15,888 bases of DNA from Cylindrobasidium torrendii FP15055 ss-10 (Eukaryota; Basidiomycota; Agaricomycetes; Agaricales; Physalacriaceae): NCBI GenBank assembly GCA_000934385.1, contig KN880842.1, positions 1 through 15,888 of the forward strand, in the 5' to 3' direction. The notes beneath the pieces are model-generated. The model did no database searches. It saw only the letters and a list, made by a program, of their open reading frames with translations, and had not been told where the DNA came from. Position numbers and translations under genes: made by a program. Shown here in pieces: positions 9,381 to 15,888 of the stretch. How positions within the stretch are numbered: the first letter of the stretch is position 1; each line of letters starts with the position of its first letter.

Positions 9381-9879
9381 CTAATGCATCAGACAGTGCC
9401 TTAGCTCGTACAGTTGAATATCACCTTGGGGCAGTCTCTGAGCTTGGAAGGGCTTTCTTCGAGTGGCGCATTACCATCATCATGGTGGTCTTCTCGAAAC
9501 CTGTAACTCATTCCATCATCCAAACATCCTCTGGCTGGCTGGATCTGCAATGATCCGCGTATCCGTTCAGTTTGCCCGACGGACTTCTTCTCCTTCTTTC
9601 ATGGACCTTAGGTAAGGCGGAGTTCCCCTGATTTTCCCCAACAACTAGCCTCATGGACGAGCTGAATTTGGCAACTCTACGGTCACGGTCACGGTGGCAT
9701 GAAGGAAACAAAGGCAGCGATCGATCGAGTTTCGTAAGCTATGTGTCGACTGAGCACGACCTTTCGTGAAAATGTAATCCGTCGACACAAAAGGAAAATT
9801 TCCTGATATTTTGCATTGCCCTAGAAGAGCGCAGACAAGTGTGGCGCTGTAGCACAAAACTTGCGGAGATCGTGGTATT
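9381..9879. other. Intergenic region between TF2 and tRNA-Met
   Basis: This contains the presumed TF2 promoter. I see no supported gene. Open frames at 9508-9711 and 9651-9857 (-) overlap in different frames and lack recognisable features. A short GGTCAC duplication near 9680-9693 is the only local repeat noticed. Confidence 0.5.
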
Positions 9880-9983
9880 GCCTCCTTGGCTCAGTTGGCT
9901 AGAGCGCAGGTCTCATACATTTGTGTGACCAAGCAGGTGCTTGGGTAATCCTGAGGTCGCAAGTTCGAGCCTTGCAGGGGGCA
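9880..9983 (+). tRNA. tRNA-Met(CAT), elongator type, with a 30-nt intron
   Basis: The full cloverleaf can be folded by hand. The acceptor stem is GCCTCCT/AGGGGGC (one T-G pair). The D stem is GCTC/GAGC with loop AGTTGGCTA. The anticodon stem is CAGGT/TCCTG, with a T-T mismatch at the loop end. The variable loop is AGGTC, and the T stem is GCAAG/CTTGC with loop TTCGAGC. The discriminator is A9983. The anticodon CAT is at 9914-9916. The intron 9918-9947 sits after position 37, the normal place for nuclear tRNA introns, and leaves a 74-nt mature tRNA. The loop CTCATAA resembles fungal elongator tRNA-Met rather than initiator. Internal A and B boxes (TGGCTCAGTTGG, GTTCGAGCC) are present. Confidence 0.93.
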
Positions 9984-10005
9984 GTGCCAGAAGAACTTGC
10001 TGGAC

Positions 10006-10010
10006 TTTTT
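10006..10010 (+). terminator. RNA polymerase III T-run terminator
   Basis: A run of five T lies 23 nt downstream of the tRNA-Met 3' end, the expected kind of Pol III stop signal. Confidence 0.6.
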
Positions 10011-10850
10011 CCTAACTGTCCCATAACAGCATTGCACGACCTTACAGTAAACCGAGTTTGCGCGTGGCACCAAACAAAGTTTTAACACAGCTCATAAAGG
10101 TTAGGACCAATACAAAGAGGCCTCATTAGGTGCTTGAAGCTCGAGGTTGTGCATAGTCCCGAGTTTCTGCAATGTTTACGATGTCATTGTCCACCGTAAT
10201 TGAGGACAGCGAGCGCATGCATAGGAACCATCCGACCACCCGGTAATTTCAATGGGGTATACCAAATGTACATAGATTCGATTTCAAACGTACATTAGTA
10301 GGCTACTGGGAAATACAAGGTATCAACAATGAATAGATGGTCATAATAGGAATCATCTGCGGTGCAAATGTCAGTATATCAACGAATATACGATGCCGCA
10401 AATGAGGGAAGGAATCAGGTCTCGATGCATTTCAACATTCGCCTCCATCCCTCTCCAATTTGTACACAAGGAGAGTTTGGGATAGACGGAGGGGTCGTGT
10501 CCGCCCATCGAATAAGTTTCATCGTAGTAGGGAGAAGGGCGGCAAGGGCAAGAATAGCGTACCTATTCAACAGCGAGAAGGGTTTGAGAAGGATGGAGGG
10601 GAAGACACCTGGGGGATTTTGTCAGTCACAACGCTCGGAGAGACTGAGTGGTTCAGACAAGGCTGAAATCGATAAAGTATTCCACACATTGTGTTCGGAA
10701 TGTGGTAAAGTATGGTTATATGTTGAATCATCACTGTTATGGGCGTGAAGGAATTAGAACGTACAGAAGACAGAGACGCGGAACGACAGTGGGGTTGCGC
10801 AGAAGGAAGGAGGGAGATGATGGGAGACGGCACGAAAATTTGGCGTGCTT

Positions 10851-10856
10851 TATACA
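10851..10856 (+). promoter_or_regulatory. Possible TATA element of twinfilin
   Basis: TATACA, preceded by TT, lies about 80 nt upstream of the twinfilin start codon. The position is plausible but the motif is short, and a chance match is likely in this context. Confidence 0.25.
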
Positions 10857-10936
10857 GTGATCGAGATACCGGATCAATGGTCCGGGATTGATGTGGCGGA
10901 CTGGCGAGCGCATAATCCACGGCTCATCATACAATC

Positions 10937-12104
10937 ATGTCGGCAACGTCTGGAATCGGTGCTACGACAGAATTGACGGCGGCGTTCTCTGCAGCGGTGG
11001 AATCCAAGAACGTACGGTTTATCAAGGTGTCCATCGTCAATGGTGCGTGTTTGCAGTCTCCACAGGCGCAGCGCTTGACTGCGTTGCAGAGGCTCTGATC
11101 CCAGACCTGACTATTCCGATCTCTGGAACATTACTGGAGGACTTGGAGAAATTGCAGAGCACAGATGTGCTCAAGGATGATGTCCCTGCGTATGTCCTGA
11201 CCAAACTGGACGATCCACCTGCGGACTGGCTGGCCATCTTCTACGTGCCCGATACCGCAAAGGTCCGCGACAAGGTGCGTGGATGCTTCTCATTGCCATC
11301 ATATCTCCTTACGATACTATCAGATGCTGTATGCTTCATCTCGCGCGCCGCTGCTTCGTTCGCTGAGCTCAACGACCTTCACCGACTCGCTGTTTGCTAC
11401 AGACAAGACCGACATCACTCCAGACGCATACAAGGCCCATCTGCGTAGCAAGGACGCACCCAAGCCCATGTCCGCCCAGGAGAAGGAAATGGAACAAATC
11501 AAGGCAACTGAACGCCAGGCCAGCGGTGTCACTTACGAGGGCAGTCATATGCGTTCAGGACCTGTCGGGTGGACATGGGGTGAAGGCGTTGAAGATGCGC
11601 TTCGAAACCTGGATGACAGCGAGGAGAGTGCGCTAGTGGTGTTGAAACTGGACACCAAGGGCGAAACACTACTGCTCGATTCTACCTCCAATCCATCTGC
11701 GGACGAGCTGGGGAGCAAGCTGCCGCAGAACGAGCCTTGCTACGCCTTCTTTGCCTGGCCACATAGTTTCGTGTCTCCTCCTCGCCGTGATATTGGTGAG
11801 AGTATGCTCCACTTTGCCTAGACCGCTCTGACATTGCACAGTGTTCATTTACTCGTGCCCACCACAGTCTCCCGCCAAGTTTCGCATGATGTACTCGTCC
11901 GGATGCCTGACGACACCCATGCAGGCGAAGCCACTGTTTGCAAAGTCCAACTTGCTGGCGCGCAAGGTGGAGACGTCTGAGCCACACGAGTTGAACGAGA
12001 ACTACCTGAAAGACGAGTTTGGGTTCAAGAGCGCAGAAAGCAAGCCAGCAGCAGACGAGAACAAGCCGTTTGCGAGGCCTAAAGGGCCTCCCAGGCGGCG
12101 GTAG
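10937..12104 (+). CDS. TWF1: Twinfilin, actin-monomer-binding protein
   Basis: Twinfilin binds ADP-actin monomers and capping protein and regulates cortical actin turnover in the cytoplasm. The model has exons 10937-11042, 11090-11274, 11324-11795 and 11842-12104. The introns are 47, 49 and 46 nt, all junction frames agree, and the product is 341 aa, normal for fungal twinfilins. The first ADF-homology domain covers about residues 5-140 (VRFIKVSIVN, then EALIPDLTIP, then WLAIFYVPDTAKVRDKMLYASS). A charged linker with MSAQEKEMEQIKATERQASG follows, then the second ADF-H domain at about 170-310 (YEGSHMRSGPVGW, YAFFAWP, FIYSCPPQSPAKFRMMYSS). The tail ends KPFARPKGPPRRR, the basic C-terminal tail that in this family contacts capping protein and phosphoinositides. 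Two of the three donors are GTGCGT. The gene symbol follows general usage; I see nothing broken or odd. Confidence 0.95.
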
Positions 12105-12399
12105 ATATTAATTTGTATAATTAGTGGACAATGGAATCAGGATGCCTCGTGTATAACGTGCGGCGACGCGTCATCGGTCGGCTATCCAGCGCGTTGCGAT
12201 GAACGTAGCGGTACGCGCCGGGACGGTATAATAAATTGTTATATTATATACTGCGCGCACGGCGAACGCGCCGAACGCAGCGCGTGATCGTGAAGTATCG
12301 GACTCAACATCACGTGCGCGAGTAGGACTCAAGCAGAGTCTCAGCGATCGTCATTCCTACCACCACGAGCGTCACGGTCCGCGCCAAGAAATCGCGAAG
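12105..12399. promoter_or_regulatory. CK1 upstream region: CpG-rich with AT island and boxes
   Basis: This 295-bp gap lies between twinfilin and CK1, both on the plus strand. It is rich in CGCG, with ACGCGT (the MCB-type cell-cycle box in ascomycete yeasts) at 12167-12172 and CACGTG at 12311-12316. It is interrupted by a sharp AT-rich island at 12226-12251 (TATAATAAATT followed by TTATATTATATA) about 150-175 nt before the CK1 start. The island could be a core promoter or a nucleosome-free region. Function is inferred from motif and position only. The first ~20 bp are the twinfilin 3' end. Confidence 0.4.
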
Positions 12400-13749
12400 A
12401 TGCAGTACACGTTCGGCGGCAAATATCGCCTCGAGCAGGAAATCGCAAACGGCGGCTGTGGCACCGTTTTCCTCGGCACACATAACGTCGCGGGCAAGGC
12501 TGTTGCCGTCAAATTGGAACCTGTCGAAGACCGACGCCGACGCCGACGACACTCGGACCCCGACTACCAGCACTACCAGGGCCCGTCACCGCTCACGCTC
12601 GAAAGCCAGATCTACAAACGTCTCATGGGCGGTCCCGGTGTCCCCTGGGTCATGTACTCTGGCAAACAAGGCGACTACAATGTTATGGTCATCGACCTCC
12701 TTGGTCCTTCTCTCGAAGACCTTTTTCGCACATGCAACCGCTGCTTCTCTCTCAAGACTGTGCTGTTATTGGCGGATCAAATCGTGCGTCGTGCCCCCCC
12801 TTCTTGCTTTTCGTGGCGCTAAGACTGTGTGTCCTTTGACGCCAGATATCAAGAATACAGTACATCCATTCGCACGGTCTCTTACATCGGGACATCAAGC
12901 CCGCAAACTTTGTCATGGGAACCGCGAAAAACGCAACGCAAGTCAACATTATCGACTTTGGTCTTGCAAAAAAGTTCCGTGACCCCCGCACCTCCCTGCA
13001 TATCCCGTATCGGCAAGACGATGTCCACGGCGTGGGCACATCACTCTTCGCAGCCATAAACACCCATCTCGGCGTCGGTGCGTCTACTCGCCCCTTTTGT
13101 CCGATTTTGTTCCTGATTATTTGCACCAGAGTCCTCGAGGCGCGACGACCTTGAGAGTCTGGCGTATATGCTCATCTACTTCCTGCGTGGAACATTGCCA
13201 TGGAGGAAACTGCGCGCGTCATCCAAGCCCCCACCAGATGCACCTGGTATGTGACCTGAAAGGCCATGTCATAACCGAGCTCACGTCTGCGTCCAGAATT
13301 CCCACCGTACAATCCCGTCACCGCAACCTGGAATCTTATCCGCGATGCCAAACTCGAGGCGGAGGAGACACTTACACAGGGTCTCCCGCCAGAATTCGAT
13401 GTCCTCTACCGGTGCGTTTCATTTGTTGCGCTGCCCAAGCCCTGCTGACGATGGCTTTGACAGCTATGCGCGCACTTTGTCGTTTGACGACCTACCCGAC
13501 TATGAGGGACTGCGCGAACTGTTCCGTGGTCTGGCAACACGCATGGGGATCGAGTACGACGGTGTCTATGACTGGACTGTCCCCTCCACGCCAAGGTCGA
13601 GCAAGTCCGACGACTTGTCAGCAGTCGTTGAAGCAGAGGTCACCGGCGGCGGCAGATTCTGCGAGGCATGCCGGAAACGGCGACAGGAGAACGCCAGTGC
13701 AGGCTCAGAAAACTCAAAGACGACGACCCACCGGCATGGGTGGCGGTAG
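12400..13749 (+). CDS. Casein kinase 1-family Ser/Thr protein kinase, divergent
   Basis: Exons are 12400-12783, 12846-13077, 13130-13246, 13297-13411 and 13464-13749; introns are 50-62 nt and three of four begin GTGCGT; the product is 377 aa. The family is clear from [71 protein letters not shown] and [19 protein letters not shown], then TLPW. Catalytic residues are present: Lys38, Asp144 and Asn149 of the HRD loop, and Asp165 of DFG. Deviations from ordinary CK1: the glycine loop is ANGGCG instead of GSGSFG, the segment normally GTARYAS is GTSLFAA, HRDIKPDN is HRDIKPAN, a ~16-residue insertion with six arginines follows the first KLE (about residues 44-63), and the basic loop after TLPW is proline-rich. 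The C-terminal tail is short (~60 aa) with no terminal Cys pair for palmitoylation. It is probably a paralog of the main housekeeping CK1, likely still an active kinase with altered substrate preference. Confidence 0.93.
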
Positions 13750-14084
13750 CAAGCCGTGTCGTCGAGTTCATTGCTGTCCTAGTGTGAGAAAGCAGGTGTA
13801 ATTGTATTTGTGGCATGCAGCTGCTTGCCCGCGGAGGTGCCGGGGTGTTGTAGAGTGGATTGTCGATGTGTCGGTCGGTGACTTTCGCATACTTGCTACT
13901 CGTTATTTGCGTTGTATATTTTAGTTTCCCCTGGTCCATGCTCCTCGACTACGCACTATTGTTTCTAATTATTTGGTCTCATGTCTCTTTGTAGGCGTAT
14001 GCGTATGCAATATGATCTCTCTATATTGCGCTGCAACATTTGGAAGGGTGTCCGCTACTTGAAATACTCACTCGCACTTGGTCT
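13750..14084. other. Convergent 3' intergenic region
   Basis: This lies between the stop codon of CK1 (+) and that of the 14085-15182 gene (-), so it should hold two 3' UTRs and poly(A) signals. It is T-rich on the plus strand towards the right. No gene is supported; open frames here are extensions or shadows of neighbours. Confidence 0.5.
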
Positions 14085-15182
14085 TTAGTCCCTTGTGTCT
14101 TGCTGCCAGACATCCAATCCCTTCCCCGTCAGTTGCATAGCCCAAGCAGCTACATTTCGCGTGTCGGCGTCGACTCCATATCCAACGAAGGCTACGCTCT
14201 GTATCCGTCTGGCTGCAATGAATTTCTCGACGTCTTCTCTTTCGCGCTCTGACCTCAGCGCGTCGATAAAAGGAATGACCATTGTGACATGGGTACCGCA
14301 GGTATCTGTATGACCAAACCTAGGAAAGACTGGGCGCTCAATTTAACGGGGTGAACAAGGTCTTCTCTCAGGATGAGCGTACGCACTTGTGCGAAATTCG
14401 GGAACCTCAGAAATTTCTCTGCCTAGCATCTTCAAGACGAAGAGTTCTTCTGTTTGATTCTCTCCTTTACTGAGGGAGAGGACATTTTGGGTGTGCGCTA
14501 TTTCACCACCAGGAGGTGGGTCGTGTGGGTTTATGTAGCAAGATGGGTACTTGCCCTCCTGGCTGCAATAGCTACCTATAAGAGTGCTGACTGGATGAGA
14601 GAGGGTGAGTCCTAGTGTGCGCATGTGGGCGCCGAGGAATGGGAGGTATACTTTCGATGTACAAACATCTACAGCTATACCCATGCGGCCAGGCTATCCT
14701 GTTCATCAGAAACCTTTGTTTGTCGTAGACCCGTCACGTACCTCCGTCTGTACGCATTGTATGTCGTAGTCAAAGACGCGATGGTCCATTTCCAGTAAAG
14801 GACCAATACGGTCAGCGTCCTGTTGTTCAAGTGGAAGTAGAGCGAGATTTCCGACCATGAGATGAACAATGTTACTAGGACCCTGTTTATTCGAACGGGA
14901 TTCATGGCGAAGACGCCAACGATGCTCGACTTTCGGGTTCGCCATCAAAGCTTCGAAGGCTTGGAACTTCTTGGGCGTAGGCAGGTCAGTGCTGAAGGTA
15001 ACCCTGCCGATGTACACCAAAGCGGAAGGCGGTTCATCATCGAATTTCTGCTCTATAGCCTGATACAAGGGTATGTCTTGTGGAATGATGAGTGAACATG
15101 TCGTGGAATTCGCGACACTGGGTAAAGACGCAGCTGCATTCCTTGTGGCCGTTGCCTTGCGTTTGCTTTTCTTGGGAGGCAT
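14085..15182 (-). CDS. Unrecognised protein, 328 aa, three exons
   Basis: I do not recognise the family. Exons (minus) are 15182-14742, 14693-14383 and 14319-14085. Introns are 14694-14741 (48 nt, GTACGT...TAG, phase 0) and 14320-14382 (63 nt, GTACGC...TAG, phase 2), and all frames agree. The protein starts MPPKKSKRKATATRN, a lysine-rich tail that could direct it to the nucleus. It continues through a probably globular region (ALVYIGRVTFSTDLPTPKKF; NIVHLMVGNLALLPL), a segment with many Gly/Cys/Ser (IGSYCSQEGKYPSCY), and a C-terminal part that looks alpha/beta (HVTMVIPFIDALRSEREREDV; IQSVAFVGYGVDADTRNVAA). There is no signal peptide, transmembrane segment or known catalytic motif. It is convergent with CK1. 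The start is the first ATG after stops in the upstream frame, with a microsatellite just upstream in the presumed 5' UTR. Confidence 0.8.
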
Positions 15183-15226
15183 AACGGAAAGGAATCACGA
15201 GGGAAAGTGCCTCAGGAGATGTTAAT

Positions 15227-15266
15227 GGGAGTGGGAGTGGGAGTGAGAGTGAGAGTGGGAGTGGGA
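15227..15266 (+). repeat. GTGGGA/GTGAGA hexamer microsatellite
   Basis: About six and a half tandem hexamers, pure purine-plus-T on this strand. They lie 45-85 nt upstream of the start codon of the minus-strand gene at 15182. On the transcribed side this is a CT-rich tract, common in fungal 5' UTRs and core promoters. Confidence 0.85.
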
Positions 15267-15583
15267 AGTAAGAATAAACCAATAAGTATAAGATCGACGC
15301 GCCGATGATCAATCGGGGTCTTTGCTCACAGGCCTTTGTTTCGCGCAACATCGCCATTTGTCAATTGAACGTACTTGCGCGCGCCGGCTTATGATCACCG
15401 TGCAGGAAGTGTCGGATTCTTGGACACTGAAGACAATGTCATCTTGCTTTCTGGTGCTCAGATTCTACTTGAGGGGGTGAAAATGTGAGCCGTGACGGGC
15501 TAGAAGCGGGAATCCGGGACCGAGTGAGTCCTGAGGCCTTAGGGTGGCGGACCTAACCCCCAAAACATAGGTACCGAGCATAA

Positions 15584-15649
15584 GTACCGGTACCGTACCG
15601 TACCGTACCATGTACTGTACACCCCCCGCCGGGAGGGTAGGTACAGTAC
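15584..15649 (+). repeat. GTACC tandem repeat and adjoining hairpin
   Basis: Positions 15584-15609 contain five GTACC units, four of them in uninterrupted tandem. The perfect inverted arms GTACTGTAC (15612-15620) and GTACAGTAC (15641-15649) flank a 20-nt C-rich/G-rich loop that can itself pair partly (ACCC with GGGT). No flanking T-run supports a terminator role. Confidence 0.75.
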
Positions 15650-15661
15650 CTATCACATGAT

Positions 15662-15690
15662 GCATTCACGTGACCATATCACGTGCATGC
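15662..15690 (+). promoter_or_regulatory. Palindromic pair of CACGTG boxes
   Basis: CACGTG occurs at 15667-15672 and 15680-15685 within a larger imperfect palindrome, GCATTCACGTGA and TCACGTGCATGC around CCATA. CACGTG is the core site of fungal bHLH factors (Cbf1/Tye7 type), so a paired site is plausible. It is ~480 bp upstream of the 15182 start, or may serve a gene outside the window. Confidence 0.4.
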
Positions 15691-15820
15691 TTCGGATCAC
15701 GGCGCGGGGCGGGCGGCGGCATGATCGGCGGGCACCCAACGACATTGGGGGGAGTGGCATGGCTCTTATTGGGGTTCCCAAGGGATATAACTCTGGCAAG
15801 TGGCTTAAAGGTGCTACTGT

Positions 15821-15881
15821 AGACCTTTTGAAGCAGTTTTAAAGACATTGGGCCATTGTGAGGCTGCTCCAAAAGGTGTCT
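15821..15881. repeat. Imperfect inverted repeat at the right edge
   Basis: AGACCTTTTGAAGCAG (15821-15836) pairs with CTGCTCCAAAAGGTGTCT (15864-15881) around a 27-nt loop, with small bulges. It may be part of a repeat or structured RNA continuing beyond the window. Confidence 0.5.
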
Positions 15882-15888
15882 AAATCCA

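Larger units (their letters stand above)
9984..10936. other. Intergenic region between tRNA-Met and twinfilin
   Basis: No gene could be supported. Several frames on both strands (plus 10362-10748 and 10460-10666; minus 10567-10920 and 10737-10934) overlap one another without a domain or compatible splice sites. A purine-rich tract lies at about 10790-10835. The right end should contain the twinfilin promoter. Confidence 0.45.
15183..15888. other. Intergenic right edge, promoter side of the 14085-15182 gene
   Basis: No gene is supported. Besides the separately listed repeats, 15300-15560 is unremarkable. The rightmost ~180 bp has short open frames on both strands (15657-15842 plus, 15666-15872 minus) that overlap and cannot be assigned. 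Confidence 0.5.

Noticed and set aside
10362..10934. Overlapping frames on both strands upstream of twinfilin
   Set aside because: Frames conflict, composition is low-complexity in places, and no splice-compatible model or domain emerged.
12167..12172. ACGCGT as a proven cell-cycle box
   Set aside because: Six-base match in a CGCG-rich stretch, likely by chance; kept only as a remark in the region entry.
13097..13801. Plus-strand open frame of 234 codons
   Set aside because: The longest single frame in the area, but it crosses CK1 introns in the wrong frame; the spliced CK1 reading fits a well-known kinase family.
15657..15842. Short plus-strand frame at the right edge
   Set aside because: Overlaps the palindromic CACGTG region and a minus frame of similar length; nothing supports coding.

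Overview
The window looks like nuclear DNA of a filamentous basidiomycete, most likely an Agaricomycete. The evidence is the many very short spliceosomal introns (mostly 42-63 nt, GT...AG, often with a CTGAC/CTAAC-like branch point), Zn2Cys6 transcription-factor genes (a fungal family), an intron-bearing nuclear tRNA-Met, and fungal-type twinfilin and casein kinase 1 genes. No long uninterrupted bacterial-style reading frame is present; nearly every real gene has to be assembled from several short exons. I cannot name the genus from the sequence.

Layout. 1-2800: gene-poor repeat block. It is a head-to-tail tandem duplication of a ~1.35 kb unit, each unit being a large imperfect inverted repeat (foldback-like), and it carries a copy of the tail of the neighbouring gene. 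2691-4637 (-): Zn2Cys6 transcription factor TF1. 5158-6625 (-): unrecognised ~447-aa protein. 7317-9380 (-): second Zn2Cys6 factor TF2, a paralog of TF1. 9880-9983 (+): tRNA-Met(CAT) with a 30-nt intron. 10937-12104 (+): twinfilin, 4 exons, 341 aa. 12400-13749 (+): divergent casein kinase 1 (CK1), 5 exons, 377 aa. 14085-15182 (-): unrecognised 328-aa protein, 3 exons, convergent with CK1. 15183-15888: promoter side of that gene, with a GTGGGA-type microsatellite, a GTACC tandem repeat and hairpin, and paired CACGTG boxes.

The strongest result is the TF pair. TF1 and TF2 share intron positions and intron phases over eight exon junctions. In both, the DNA-binding zinc cluster is split by two introns around a 13-nt microexon. 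Including it restores the C-x2-C-x6-C-x6-C-x2-C-x6-C pattern exactly; skipping it shifts the frame inside the zinc cluster. The two factors sit on the same strand on either side of an unrelated gene. The other genes (twinfilin: actin dynamics; CK1: Ser/Thr kinase; tRNA) are ordinary housekeeping types that share no evident pathway, although the CK1 copy differs from the family at several functional positions. I see no secondary-metabolite cluster, CRISPR array or virus.
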